Below are positions 17,500 through 27,014 of a DNA stretch of 64,000 bases, piece by piece. The first letter of the stretch is position 1. Each line of letters begins with the position of its first letter. Below the pieces are notes generated by a model. The model did no database searches, was not told the origin of the DNA, and saw only the letters and a program-made list of their open reading frames with translations. Made by a program: the position numbers and the translations under genes. Source of the stretch: Algoriphagus marincola DSM 16067 (GTDB lineage: Bacteria > Bacteroidota > Bacteroidia > Cytophagales > Cyclobacteriaceae); the NCBI RefSeq assembly GCF_000429405.1, contig NZ_AUBU01000006.1, positions 248,001 through 312,000 on the forward strand, read 5' to 3'.

Positions 17500-18900
17500 A
17501 TGCGAATTAAAAACGCAACATATTTGCAAAAATACAGTCTGCTTCTAATAAGTTCCTTATTTTTCTTCTTTTCCTGCAAAAGTTTGGATATATCAAGTCC
17601 AGGAGCTTCTCCGATTGTACCGGAGGCCCTATCGGAAGTATCCCTACCTGCACAAATGCCGGCGGCGTCTTTCGACCATTTGATCAATTCACAGATTCCA
17701 CAAATCTTGGTAGAAGAAGATGATTTAGATCTGGGAAATGGTTTGGAGGGGAATCTGCAGATTAGACGGGCTGGAAAGGTAACCTGGAAGACCTTAAGCA
17801 AGGAGCATTTAGAATTGAGAATTCCTTTGCAAATACAGGGGGAAGTCGGCTTGAAGCAAGGAGGACTTGGGAGCCTTATCAGGAGAAGGGTTCCTTTGGA
17901 CGAAAATTTTGTGCCTCTGATTCGAATCAATCCTGAGGTCAACCCTAATTGGTCTTTATCGGTCCACGATTTTGAATTGGTTGAGCTTGGTGGAGATTTG
18001 ACTCTGGAAGTTTTGGGCATAGAACTGGACTTGACTGGCACGCTTGAGCGTCAAATCCGGCGATGGGCAGCGATGAATCTAGGCCCTGAGCAGGAATTGG
18101 TTCAATTGAAACCCTGGATTGATATTCTTTGGCAGCAGGTAGGAAAGCCTTTTGAGGTGAGTTGGCAAAACCAAAACCTAGCATTCTCGATTCAGCCTCA
18201 AGAAGTAGGTTTTGATGAGCAGTTTTCTGGGAATAATGCGCTGGATTTGTTCTTAGGTTTGAAGGGAAAAATCCAGAGCCACCCAGTGGAGGCAAAGCCT
18301 TCGAGAGCTTTTCCTCTTCCGAATCTGACTCAGCGAAGAGAGGAGAAAAACCTTATTTCAGCGCGAGTTCCTATTGGAATAGGATATGAATTTCTCGATC
18401 AGGAACTGGGCAATTTCTTAGGCAGTTCGCCTATCCGAGTGGATAAAAAAACCACCATGCAGCTATCAAATCTGCAGACCGGTCCTTTTGGTGAGTTGCT
18501 TATGGTTCGAGCAGACTTTTTGGCTATCCGATCAGATGGGGAACAGTTGGAAGGAGAGATCTACGTGGTAGGTAAACCCTCTTTTGATCAAGTGGAACAG
18601 CAGTTAGAGCTACAAGATATCAACTTCAAAGTGGTCACAGAAAGTACCAAAGTAAAGTGGGCGGTAGCTTTCAAAAAGGGGAAGATTATCCGAAGGATAG
18701 AAAGACAGGCAAGGTTTCCGATTGATGAATTATTGCAGGGCACTTTAGACTCTTTTCAGGGGCAACTAAAACTAGAAACTCCCATTGCAGATCTTCGCTT
18801 GGAGGATTTGAGTCTAGCACCCGGTGGATTTTATCCTTTAGTCGATGAATTGCTGATTCACATGCTGATCGAAGGGAAAGTTGATATCGTCTGGAAGTAA
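17500..18900 (+). CDS. DUF4403 family lipoprotein
   Basis: The 466-residue protein has a lipoprotein-type N-terminus (LLLISSLFFFFSCKS, lipobox FFSC). The rest is a long beta-rich domain of the DUF4403 family, with internal repeats resembling paired tubular lipid-binding modules: DHLINSQIPQIL near 60, GTLERQIRRWAAMNL near 185, IGYEFLDQELG near 295 and HMLIEGKVDIVWK at the end. Cell-envelope location is inferred from the lipobox. Function unknown. Its stop is followed immediately by the convergent exonuclease stop. Confidence 0.78.
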   Translation: MRIKNATYLQKYSLLLISSLFFFFSCKSLDISSPGASPIVPEALSEVSLPAQMPAASFDHLINSQIPQILVEEDDLDLGNGLEGNLQIRRAGKVTWKTLSKEHLELRIPLQIQGEVGLKQGGLGSLIRRRVPLDENFVPLIRINPEVNPNWSLSVHDFELVELGGDLTLEVLGIELDLTGTLERQIRRWAAMNLGPEQELVQLKPWIDILWQQVGKPFEVSWQNQNLAFSIQPQEVGFDEQFSGNNALDLFLGLKGKIQSHPVEAKPSRAFPLPNLTQRREEKNLISARVPIGIGYEFLDQELGNFLGSSPIRVDKKTTMQLSNLQTGPFGELLMVRADFLAIRSDGEQLEGEIYVVGKPSFDQVEQQLELQDINFKVVTESTKVKWAVAFKKGKIIRRIERQARFPIDELLQGTLDSFQGQLKLETPIADLRLEDLSLAPGGFYPLVDELLIHMLIEGKVDIVWK

Positions 18901-19569
18901 TTAGCGAAAAAGCTTTCCAAAGCTATCTATTCCTTTTGTCTCGGCCGACTTGAGTATTTTGATTAAAAGCTGGGCTGTCAAAAAAGCATCACCAGCAGCT
19001 GTGTGTCGGTCTTCAGTTTGAATTTGATATCGCTCACAAAGTTGGTCTAGCCCGAATTCCCGCATCGGTATTTCATTCCAATTGATATGTGGTCCGTACT
19101 CCAGTCGGACAGCAAGGTCTAAGGTATCCAAATGTGGATTGGGAAAACTCTTCAAACCAAAAGGTGAGGATATTTTTTGAAGCATTTCCAGATCAAAATT
19201 CACATGATGCCCAACGATTATTCCTGAGCCCAGATAGCTCAGCAGTTTTTGGCTGAAAATCATTGGACTGAGCAGGTTTTCCCGATTGATCAATCCGTGA
19301 ATTTTCGCGGTATTCGCGAGACTTTTTGAAGACTCAGGATAAAGTTCAATCGCTGAATCAACCCGGATTTTTCCCTGTTTGATTTTTACCGCACCAAAGG
19401 AAATGATATGATCTTTTTTGACATCCAGGCCTGTGGTCTCAGTATCTAATACGATGAATTCCAGCTGATTGATTTTTCGGATGGAAGGTATTGGCGTTTT
19501 AAAAAGAGCCAAATACTCTTCCACAAATGACTCTTTTTTTTCCTCCGGTCGAAATGGCCACCAGCTCAT
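18901..19569 (-). CDS. DnaQ-like 3'-5' exonuclease of the acetate cluster
   Basis: The 222-residue protein has the DEDDh motifs: FIVLDTETTGLD (D42, E44), VGHHVNFDLEML (second Asp) and HTAAGDAFLTAQLL (His and last Asp). These are the catalytic residues of DNA polymerase III epsilon-type exonucleases. It lacks the C-terminal polymerase-binding segment. Its ATG overlaps the upstream cNMP/CBS/DUF294 stop by four bases. DnaQ-like and DUF294 genes next to acs and actP are a recurrent arrangement in other phyla, and their role there is not established. Confidence 0.85.
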   Translation of the reverse strand: MSWWPFRPEEKKESFVEEYLALFKTPIPSIRKINQLEFIVLDTETTGLDVKKDHIISFGAVKIKQGKIRVDSAIELYPESSKSLANTAKIHGLINRENLLSPMIFSQKLLSYLGSGIIVGHHVNFDLEMLQKISSPFGLKSFPNPHLDTLDLAVRLEYGPHINWNEIPMREFGLDQLCERYQIQTEDRHTAAGDAFLTAQLLIKILKSAETKGIDSFGKLFR

Positions 19570-21500
19570 GAGCGGAAGAAGTCAAGTTGGAATCTGACCT
19601 GGATAATATCCTGAAGCTCTCCGATAGGGCCAAAGGTGTTTTTGAGAAGCTGACGTTGTATTTTCCCCAATTTTTCGGGAGCAATATAGCGTCCACTATT
19701 GCCATTTTGAAGACCTTCAATGGCCCGCATGCGCATCAGAATTTCATAGGCTTTGGCTGCTTGGGTAAAAAGCTCCCGATAGTTGGGTTCTATCTCAGCG
19801 AGTTTTTCGAATCGTTTGAAGGTATTGTTAATACCCGATACGCCATGATACAACACAAGAAGCCTCGCCAAATCGGTAAGCGGCATCATTGCTCGGGCTT
19901 TGATGTCAAATTGGTCCCGATGCTCACCTGATTTTTCGACCAGAAAGTTTCGGAAGAAACCCAATGGTGGAGGGTTTTGAAGGGTATTTTTTGCTAAGAA
20001 ATTTAAAAAGACCGGCTTTTTCTTAATTTCCTCAAAGACATGAAAACTCAACTCATCTCCGAGAGCCAGACTACCTGCTATCACTCGAAAATCAAAGAAA
20101 ATGGATGATCTCAGCAAGGCTTCCGGGCTTGGGTGAAGAACCCATTCGGAAAATTTAGCTTTCCATTTCGAAAGGGATAAAACCAAATCCGCATTGGAAG
20201 CCATGATATTTGCCGGGCATGCGCTAAATCCACAACTAAGCATGGCCTCTACCACATAGCTTCCCAGTTGCTGAAAGTATTCTTGTGTTTTTTCTTTAAG
20301 ATCAGCTTCTACATTTCCATAAAGTATGGCATTATCCTGATCGGTGCGAAGCAACTGTTCTTCCCTTCCTTCTGAGCCTAATGAGAGAAAAGCAAATGGC
20401 ACTTCTTCCATTTCAGGATAGTCTTTGCTCAAGTATTTTTTGCCAAAAGCAATGGCTTGCTGAATGATGACATCATTTATTTCCGTCATCACGCCTGCCA
20501 CAAAATCCATGGCTACCTCATTTTCCAGATAGTAGCGGAGCATAGTTTCCGCACGATCTCGGATTTGGGCCATTTCTTCAATGGTGCTGGCATTGTTGAG
20601 AGCATGGATCAGCACTGCGGGGGAGTTGCCCATGGAAAGTAAAATATCATGATCGGAAAGAATTCCAGACACGGGACTCTCCGATGTGCCATCCTCAGTC
20701 AGTATGAGGTGGTGAAGGCGGTTTTTGATCATGCTGAGGTATAGATCAGCAAAAGCCGTATCTGGTTTTCTGGTAATCACCGGGCTAGACATGATCTCCG
20801 AACAGGATTTATCAGGAGAAATGCCTTTTGAAAGCACTTTACTTCGTAAATCCTTATCAGTGATGATTCCAAGCGGATATCCTTGCTCATTGCAGATAAT
20901 AATACTACTGACTTGACGCTCATCCATGAGCTGAGCTGCTTCTCGGATGGTGTGTTCGGGCTGGCAAGTCAGGACATTTTTGGAAATACGGAAGGCGCTC
21001 TGCCCTGAAAAAATCAACAAGGAATGGTCCTCAGACTTGCGGCTAAATTCCATTCGGGCCTCCTGCCCCTTTTCCAAATCCGCTTTGAATACCACCTGTC
21101 CCGCAGCAAAGCCAGCAGCAAAATAGAGCGAAACCTTCGGGTTTTTCTCCAAAAGCTTTTCAAAAATAGCTACCGGTATCGCATAGATAAGGCAATTCTC
21201 TCCCGCAAGGGCATCAAGCACGTAGGGTCTTTTTCCCAGCAAAGCCAATATTCCAAACACATCGCCTACATCACAGTATTCTCGGATTTCACCAGCTTCT
21301 TGAAGCATGATTTGGCCCTCTTTGAGGATGAAAAAATGGGGTCTTGCAGCTTCTCCCTGATGAAATAACCACTCATCTTTAGATAGGTAGCTGATCTCAA
21401 CCGATTGGGCTATGGATAGCAAGTCCCCCTCTTCCAAAAATGAAAAAGGAGGATGCTTTCTGAGAAATTCGGCTACCCGATTGATGATGACATTACTCAT
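19566..21500 (-). CDS. cNMP-binding/CBS/DUF294 nucleotidyltransferase-like protein
   Basis: The 644-residue cytoplasmic protein has a cyclic-nucleotide-binding fold (about 15-130; GDVFGILALLGKRPY), paired CBS domains (about 172-290; GIITDKDLR, GILSDHDIL), a DUF294 nucleotidyltransferase domain (about 330-480) with GSEGREEQLLRTDQDN (375-390) supplying the Gly-Ser and Asp-x-Asp catalytic pattern, and the helical DUF294_C domain. The architecture matches GlnD-like sensors that uridylylate or adenylylate partners. Position between acs and the DnaQ-like exonuclease links it to acetate metabolism. Target unknown. Confidence 0.86.
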   Translation of the reverse strand: MSNVIINRVAEFLRKHPPFSFLEEGDLLSIAQSVEISYLSKDEWLFHQGEAARPHFFILKEGQIMLQEAGEIREYCDVGDVFGILALLGKRPYVLDALAGENCLIYAIPVAIFEKLLEKNPKVSLYFAAGFAAGQVVFKADLEKGQEARMEFSRKSEDHSLLIFSGQSAFRISKNVLTCQPEHTIREAAQLMDERQVSSIIICNEQGYPLGIITDKDLRSKVLSKGISPDKSCSEIMSSPVITRKPDTAFADLYLSMIKNRLHHLILTEDGTSESPVSGILSDHDILLSMGNSPAVLIHALNNASTIEEMAQIRDRAETMLRYYLENEVAMDFVAGVMTEINDVIIQQAIAFGKKYLSKDYPEMEEVPFAFLSLGSEGREEQLLRTDQDNAILYGNVEADLKEKTQEYFQQLGSYVVEAMLSCGFSACPANIMASNADLVLSLSKWKAKFSEWVLHPSPEALLRSSIFFDFRVIAGSLALGDELSFHVFEEIKKKPVFLNFLAKNTLQNPPPLGFFRNFLVEKSGEHRDQFDIKARAMMPLTDLARLLVLYHGVSGINNTFKRFEKLAEIEPNYRELFTQAAKAYEILMRMRAIEGLQNGNSGRYIAPEKLGKIQRQLLKNTFGPIGELQDIIQVRFQLDFFRS

Positions 21501-21710
21501 TTATTAGACACTAGATATAAGAATCAAGAAGTCAGACTTTTATCTAATTCATAGTTTTTCCAAATCGAACAATAACCGACTGAGAATTCTGCTTAAATGA
21601 TCAAAATAAGCAAACATCCGTCATCTGTCATCGGACATCCAGCCCCATTGGTAAAGAAGATTAAGCTGGAGTAGATTTCCGGCTATTAAATTAATTTCTT
21701 TAACCTACTG

Positions 21711-23603
21711 TTATTTCCTTCCTTCAATAATCTGATTGACTACTTCCGGATCAAGCAAAGTACTGGTATCTCCCATATTTTCGGTGACACCTTCTGCTAC
21801 TTTTCGAAGAATTCTGCGCATGATTTTACCCGATCGGGTTTTGGGTAGCCCAGGCACGATTTGAATTTTATCCGGTTTGGCGATCGGACCGATTATTTTG
21901 GAGACTGTATCCTTGATCTCTGCCACCAAATTTTCCGCGGTTCTGTTTTTCATATCGCAGATGACGTAGGCGTAGATTCCCTGACCTTTGACTTCATGCG
22001 GATACCCGACCACTGCTGATTCGATGACAAGTGGGTGCTCGTTGATGGCGTTTTCTACTTCGGCCGTACCCATTCGATGTCCGGAGACATTAATGACGTC
22101 ATCCACACGGCCTAAAATTCTGTAATATCCATCATGATCTCGTTTTACGCCGTCTCCGGTGAAGTACATTCCTTTGTAGGTAGAGAAGTAAGTTTGCTTG
22201 CATCGCTCATGGTCTCCGTATGTCGTACGAATCATCGAAGGCCAAGGGAATTTGATGCAAAGATTTCCTTCTACTCCATTTCCGGTGAGTTCTTTCCCAT
22301 CGGCATCTACGATGGTGAGTTGGATTCCTGGTAGTGGAAGTGTGGCATAGGCGGGTTTAGTTGGGGTAATTCCAGCCAGTGGAGATACCATGATTCCTCC
22401 TGTCTCCGTTTGCCACCAAGTGTCTACGATCGGGCACTTTCCTTTTCCGATATGGGTGTGATACCAGTGCCAAGCTTCTTCATTGATGGGCTCACCGACC
22501 GACCCAAGTACCTTGAGCGAGCTAAGATCATTGCCTTCAATGGGCTCAGTTCCGTAGGCCTGTAAAGCGCGAATTGCAGTCGGGGCAGTGTAAAACTGAT
22601 TCACTTGATGCTTCTCTACCACTTGCCAGAAGCGTCCTGCGTCTGGGAATGTCGGAACCCCTTCAAACATCAGTGTCGTAGCACCAGCTAGAAGTGGACC
22701 GTAGACGATGTAGGAATGCCCTGTAATCCAGCCAATGTCAGCTGTACACCAATAAACATCACCGGGGGAGTATTGGAACACATTCTCGAATGAATATTTG
22801 GTATAAACCATGTATCCACCTGTCGTATGGACCACTCCTTTAGGCTTACCTGTCGATCCGGAAGTGTAAAGGATAAATAGCATGTCCTCAGAATCCATCT
22901 CTTCGGCTTTGTTTTCAGTAGATTCGTTTGCTACCACCTCATGCCACCAGAAGTCTCGACCTTCTTTCATGGTCACCTCTTGATTGGTACGCTGATACAC
23001 AATGACACTTTCGACGGAGGCTTTTTCCAAGGCTTCGTCAACGACGGCTTTCACAGGAATTTTCTTCGCTCCTCGGAAATTGCCATCAGAAGTCAAAACA
23101 GCCTTCGCCTTGCAGTCGATGATTCGGTCTGCCAATGCTGAAGCACTAAATCCTGCAAAAACAACGGAATGAATGGCACCAATTCGGGCGCAGGCCAGCA
23201 TAGCTACTGCTGCCTCGGGCACCATGGGCATGTAGATAATGACCCGATCTCCCTTTTGGATACCCTTGGATTTGAGGGCATTGGCAAATCGATTCACTTC
23301 TTCATATAATTCCCGATAAGTTAGGGTCCGTGTTTCTTCATTGGGATCATTGGGCTCCCAAATGATGGCAGCCTGATCTGCATGGGTAAAAAGTTGTCTC
23401 TCGAAAATATTCTCAGTGATGTTCAACTTTCCTCCTGCAAACCATTTCACGTCTGGCTTTTCGAAGTTCCATTCCAGCGTTTTGTTCCAGCGTTTTCTCC
23501 AGAAAAATGAATCGGCAATTCTTGCCCAAAATTCCTCAGGCTGGCTCACACTTTTTTGATATTCGTAGAGGTACCCGCTCAGGGTATGCAATCGATCGCT
23601 CAT
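21711..23603 (-). CDS. acs: Acetyl-CoA synthetase (AMP-forming)
   Basis: Acs activates acetate to acetyl-CoA via acetyl-AMP. The 630-residue protein carries the P-loop YTSGSTGKPKG (246-256), DTWWQTETGG, YFTGDGVKRDHDGYYRILGRVDDVINVSGHRMG-type A8 hinge sequence and the C-terminal PKTRSGKIMRR, whose Lys593 is the residue acetylated in this family to switch the enzyme off. It lies 25 bp downstream of the receiver-only regulator, so it is probably in the same transcript as the kinase pair. About 210 bp follow before the DUF294 gene. Confidence 0.97.
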   Translation of the reverse strand: MSDRLHTLSGYLYEYQKSVSQPEEFWARIADSFFWRKRWNKTLEWNFEKPDVKWFAGGKLNITENIFERQLFTHADQAAIIWEPNDPNEETRTLTYRELYEEVNRFANALKSKGIQKGDRVIIYMPMVPEAAVAMLACARIGAIHSVVFAGFSASALADRIIDCKAKAVLTSDGNFRGAKKIPVKAVVDEALEKASVESVIVYQRTNQEVTMKEGRDFWWHEVVANESTENKAEEMDSEDMLFILYTSGSTGKPKGVVHTTGGYMVYTKYSFENVFQYSPGDVYWCTADIGWITGHSYIVYGPLLAGATTLMFEGVPTFPDAGRFWQVVEKHQVNQFYTAPTAIRALQAYGTEPIEGNDLSSLKVLGSVGEPINEEAWHWYHTHIGKGKCPIVDTWWQTETGGIMVSPLAGITPTKPAYATLPLPGIQLTIVDADGKELTGNGVEGNLCIKFPWPSMIRTTYGDHERCKQTYFSTYKGMYFTGDGVKRDHDGYYRILGRVDDVINVSGHRMGTAEVENAINEHPLVIESAVVGYPHEVKGQGIYAYVICDMKNRTAENLVAEIKDTVSKIIGPIAKPDKIQIVPGLPKTRSGKIMRRILRKVAEGVTENMGDTSTLLDPEVVNQIIEGRK

Positions 23604-23628
23604 GGGTTTTTATTTTAGGTTTATTTAA

Positions 23629-23985
23629 TTAGTTCAATATTGCTTTTACTTTTGCTACCAAGTCTTTATTGACAAAGGGTTTGGTCAAATACAAATCCGC
23701 TCCGATAGCCAATCCCTTCTGAATATCTTGCTCCTTACTTTTTGCAGAAAGAAAGATCACTTTGACAGATGGGTCCTGATTCTTGATGTATTTACAGACC
23801 TCATAGCCGTCCACTTTGGGCATCATAATATCCAAAATTACCAGACTTGGGGAATCCTTGTCCACTATGCCAATGGCCTCTTCTCCATCACGAGCGATAA
23901 AAACGCGATGTCCATCTTTTTTTAAGAGGTATTCCAGTGACAGGAGAATATTTGGTTCGTCATCGACGATTAATATCTTACTCAT
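23629..23985 (-). CDS. Receiver-only response regulator (CrbR position)
   Basis: The 118-residue CheY-like receiver has acidic residues D8 and D9, phospho-acceptor D52 (VILDIMMPK), the switch Ser in VIFLSAKS and Lys in LTKPF. The protein ends with the receiver helix AKVKAILN and has no output domain. Its ATG overlaps the stop of the SLC5-fused kinase by four bases (ATGA), so it is almost certainly its cognate partner. In Vibrio and Pseudomonas the equivalent CrbR has a LuxR-type DNA-binding domain that activates acs. Here output must go through another protein or through protein-protein contact. Confidence 0.9.
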   Translation of the reverse strand: MSKILIVDDEPNILLSLEYLLKKDGHRVFIARDGEEAIGIVDKDSPSLVILDIMMPKVDGYEVCKYIKNQDPSVKVIFLSAKSKEQDIQKGLAIGADLYLTKPFVNKDLVAKVKAILN

Positions 23986-26717
23986 AGTGTTTGGGTCAGT
24001 TTTTCTTGTGGTTTAGTAATCAAAATCGGCAGCTTGATCTCAAAGTAGGTCCATTCATTTTTTCGATCAACGCTTAGTTCTCCCTGATGGGATTCAATGA
24101 TTTTTTTGGAAATAGCCAAGCCCAGCCCACTTCCCACCGGCTTCTTACTGTTTTGATTTCTGGCTTGAAAAAACTTATCAAAGATGTAAGGGATCTCCTC
24201 TGAGGGAATACCCGGGCCATCATCCCAAACCGAAATCGTCCAAGAATTGCCTTCAAATTGAGCTTTGATTTTTACCTCAGAGCGGGCAAATTTTGATGCA
24301 TTGGAAAGTAAATTCAGCAAAACTTGCTTGATTCGGTCTGGGTCCAAGTTTTGCTTTTTTATGCTTTCAGCTAGCTGAAGCTCAAACTTCAATCCTTTTT
24401 CTACCATCACTTGGCGGATTGATTCTGCAGATTCTCTGATAAGTTCAAGTAGATCAACTTCCCGGAGATTCATTTTCTGCTTTCCTGAGTCGAAACGCTC
24501 CAAATCCAGCACTTGATCGATCAATCGGCTCATCCGCTCAGTTTCCTGAATGATTATTTCCAAAAATCGATTACGCTCTTCTTCTGGTAGCTCATCTTCT
24601 TTTATTATCTCCGAAAATGCCCGAATGGATGTGATGGGTGTTTTCATCTCATGGGTCACGGTAGAGATAAATTCGTCCTTCAGTAGATCATTGATTTGAA
24701 GTTTTTGGATCAATTCCTGAAGCTTTTTAGAGGCCTTTTTGAGTTCTCGGCTTTTTGCTTCAAGCTCTTTGTTGAGAGCCTTGATTTCGCTGGATTCCTT
24801 GAGAATATCCAAGACCTCTTCCATTCGGATTTCCTCCTCTTTGACAACGGATGCAACCAATATTCGGGCGGAAGCCGCACCGATGACGCCACTCAGAAGA
24901 CGCTCTGAATAATTGACAAATTCAGGATCGGCCAAGGCCTTTTCATCCAGTCGTTTTCCTGTGCTTGCAGTGAATTCTTTGAAGGCTTTGGCTGTTTTCT
25001 TTTCCCCGAGAAAATTGGTCAAGAGTGTTTTCAAATCCAGTAAATATGCTTGTCCTTTCCAGACTACTGACGAATCCATAGACTTACTGAGTCGGAAAAT
25101 ATCCACGAACACAACGGCTTGATTGTGCTCTTTTGAGCTTTGAATAGTAAAAAGGCTGACTCCTACGAAGCAGAAAATATTCATTGCCAAGCTGAAAAAA
25201 AGTCCATGAGAAATGTAACTCAGATCCGAAAGGCCCAAAAGCGCCTCAGGCCTTAAAAAACTCAAGCCAAATGGGCCATGCTGTAGAAGGCTTTCCGAAA
25301 AGTATCCCACATTCACCATAGTTGGTAAGACCAAGGTGTAAAACCAAATAGCAAAACCAACCAAAATTCCTGTTTGAGCCCCTCTTCTGCTAGCCTGCTT
25401 CCAGTAGATTCCACCGATAAGGGCAGGGGCGAATTGGGCTATGGCTACAAAAGAAATAAGGCCAATGGAGACCAAAGTGAATTGTGCTGCGACTTGATGA
25501 TAATATGAATAGGCGGCAAGTATGACCAGAAGGATGGATAGTCTTCTGGAAAAAAGTAAGATTTGTCCCAAGCGGTGTTGATTCCTTTTCTGAAATCCAG
25601 GAAAGGAAAGTAAAATCGGCATTACCAGATAATTACTGATCATGGTACTCAGGGCTATGGTAGATACTATAATCATTCCGGTTGCAGCCGAGAATCCACC
25701 GAGATAAACTAGGATGGCTAGCCACTTTTCGCCCAAGGCTAGTGGAAAAGCCAGTACAAAAGTATCCGACTGAAACAAGCCCTCTGGAAAATACACCATG
25801 CCACCGAATGCGATGGGGAGGACAAATAGATTGATCAAAAGGAGGTAGAGTGGGAAAAGCCACATCGCCGTATCGATATGCTTTTCACTCGTGTTTTCGA
25901 TGACTCCCATTTGAAATTGCCTCGGCAGAAATAAAACCGCCATCATGGACAGCAGACCCATCAGAAACCACTCCATGGCACCATTTTCACCTTGAAGAGT
26001 GAATAGGCTATCAAGACCTTGCTGAGCACTTTGATTGAAGAGATCCCCAAAACCTTCAAAAACGAAAAAGCTAACAAAAACCCCTACTGCCAAGAATGCG
26101 ATGAGTTTAAAGACAGACTCGAATGCTACTGCCATAACCATTCCTTCATGTTTGGCGGTAGCCTCGATTGCCCGTGTGCCAAACAGGATGGTAAAGGCCG
26201 CCAAGACCAAGGATAAATAGAAGGCTGTGTCTTGGAAAAAAGGAATTCCCAGCGCCAAATCGAAACTCTGTGAATCCTGTAGCATCTGAAAGGAAGAGGA
26301 AACCGCCTTAATCTGAATGGCGATATAAGGTAAAATCCCCACCAAACTCAAAATAGTGACCATTCCTCCCAGAGTGACATTTTTGCCATAGCGACTGGCA
26401 ATGAAGTCAGCGATGGAAGAGATATTTTGGACTTTGGAGATGCGGATAATCTTCCTCAAGACGATCCACCAAAGTGGTGCTGCCAGGCTTGGCCCTATGT
26501 AAATGGTCAAAAAATCCAGTCCGTGAGTAGCTGCTCTTCCCACCGATCCATAGTAGGTCCAAGCAGTACAATATACGGCCAGACTCAAGGCATAGATTGC
26601 AGGATGATTGGAGAGCTTGCGGCCGGTTTTGGCTTTTTTCTCCGAAAACCATGCAATGGCAAATAACAGTGCCAAGTATCCGAAGGTGAACGATATGATC
26701 AGCAGATTACTAAACAT
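23982..26717 (-). CDS. Sodium:solute symporter-fused histidine kinase (CrbS-like)
   Basis: The 911-residue membrane sensor has an SLC5-type transporter domain with about 13 hydrophobic helices (1 to about 515). A linker (about 530-625) is consistent with a STAC domain, and a coiled coil follows (about 640-680; SREIK/LKKASKKLQEL-like). Then come HisKA with H689 in TVTHEMKTP and HATPase_c (N near 802 in LNLLSNASKF; DDGPGIP; GSGLGLAISKK). Unlike Vibrio CrbS there is no attached receiver; the receiver is the next gene. It starts within the end of the small membrane-protein gene (8-base overlap). Likely senses acetate or its flux. Confidence 0.9.
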   Translation of the reverse strand: MFSNLLIISFTFGYLALLFAIAWFSEKKAKTGRKLSNHPAIYALSLAVYCTAWTYYGSVGRAATHGLDFLTIYIGPSLAAPLWWIVLRKIIRISKVQNISSIADFIASRYGKNVTLGGMVTILSLVGILPYIAIQIKAVSSSFQMLQDSQSFDLALGIPFFQDTAFYLSLVLAAFTILFGTRAIEATAKHEGMVMAVAFESVFKLIAFLAVGVFVSFFVFEGFGDLFNQSAQQGLDSLFTLQGENGAMEWFLMGLLSMMAVLFLPRQFQMGVIENTSEKHIDTAMWLFPLYLLLINLFVLPIAFGGMVYFPEGLFQSDTFVLAFPLALGEKWLAILVYLGGFSAATGMIIVSTIALSTMISNYLVMPILLSFPGFQKRNQHRLGQILLFSRRLSILLVILAAYSYYHQVAAQFTLVSIGLISFVAIAQFAPALIGGIYWKQASRRGAQTGILVGFAIWFYTLVLPTMVNVGYFSESLLQHGPFGLSFLRPEALLGLSDLSYISHGLFFSLAMNIFCFVGVSLFTIQSSKEHNQAVVFVDIFRLSKSMDSSVVWKGQAYLLDLKTLLTNFLGEKKTAKAFKEFTASTGKRLDEKALADPEFVNYSERLLSGVIGAASARILVASVVKEEEIRMEEVLDILKESSEIKALNKELEAKSRELKKASKKLQELIQKLQINDLLKDEFISTVTHEMKTPITSIRAFSEIIKEDELPEEERNRFLEIIIQETERMSRLIDQVLDLERFDSGKQKMNLREVDLLELIRESAESIRQVMVEKGLKFELQLAESIKKQNLDPDRIKQVLLNLLSNASKFARSEVKIKAQFEGNSWTISVWDDGPGIPSEEIPYIFDKFFQARNQNSKKPVGSGLGLAISKKIIESHQGELSVDRKNEWTYFEIKLPILITKPQEKLTQTL

Positions 26718-26919
26718 TCGCTTTTGAATTCGACTTTCGAAGGAAGATTACCATGGCTATGATTAGAAAAAGCCAAATTCCGAAGACCATCAAATACAAT
26801 AAAGGTATGCCCAGCCAGCGCTCGGGGATGTCATAAATCGCCAGCACCGGATAGTTCAGTAGGAAAAGGGCAAAAATAAAAATAGCCCAGAGAAACTGCT
26901 TTTTCCGTTCTTCCTTCAT
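26710..26919 (-). CDS. Small two-helix membrane protein preceding the SLC5 kinase
   Basis: The 69-residue protein has two strongly hydrophobic segments (about 9-27 and 38-60) and basic ends (MKEERKKQ; LRKSNSKANV). Small proteins of this kind precede symporter-like genes and resemble the accessory subunits (DUF3311/DUF4212-like) of sodium:solute symporters. Overlap of eight bases with the kinase gene implies coupled translation. Probably a subunit or chaperone of the SLC5 sensor domain; inference only. Confidence 0.7.
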   Translation of the reverse strand: MKEERKKQFLWAIFIFALFLLNYPVLAIYDIPERWLGIPLLYLMVFGIWLFLIIAMVIFLRKSNSKANV

Positions 26920-26971
26920 GGTTTTTGGGTCAAATCAAACACTTAAGATAATCCTTTTGGGAGGTTAAAAG

Positions 26972-27006
26972 AAGAGAAAGCACGGGTATTCCTCCGGCTT
27001 TCTCTT
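26972..27006 (-). terminator. Intrinsic terminator after the acetate symporter
   Basis: AAGAGAAAGC (26972-26981) pairs with GCTTTCTCTT (26997-27006) around a 15-nt loop, nine bases beyond the symporter stop codon. On the minus strand a CTTTTAA tract follows. It separates the porin-symporter transcript from the kinase-regulator-acs transcript. Confidence 0.7.
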
Positions 27007-27014
27007 TTTTAAGA

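Noticed and set aside
17409..18041. Minus-strand open frame of 210 codons opposite the DUF4403 gene
   Set aside because: Ser/Lys/Pro-rich shadow without family features; the plus frame has a lipobox and DUF4403 character.
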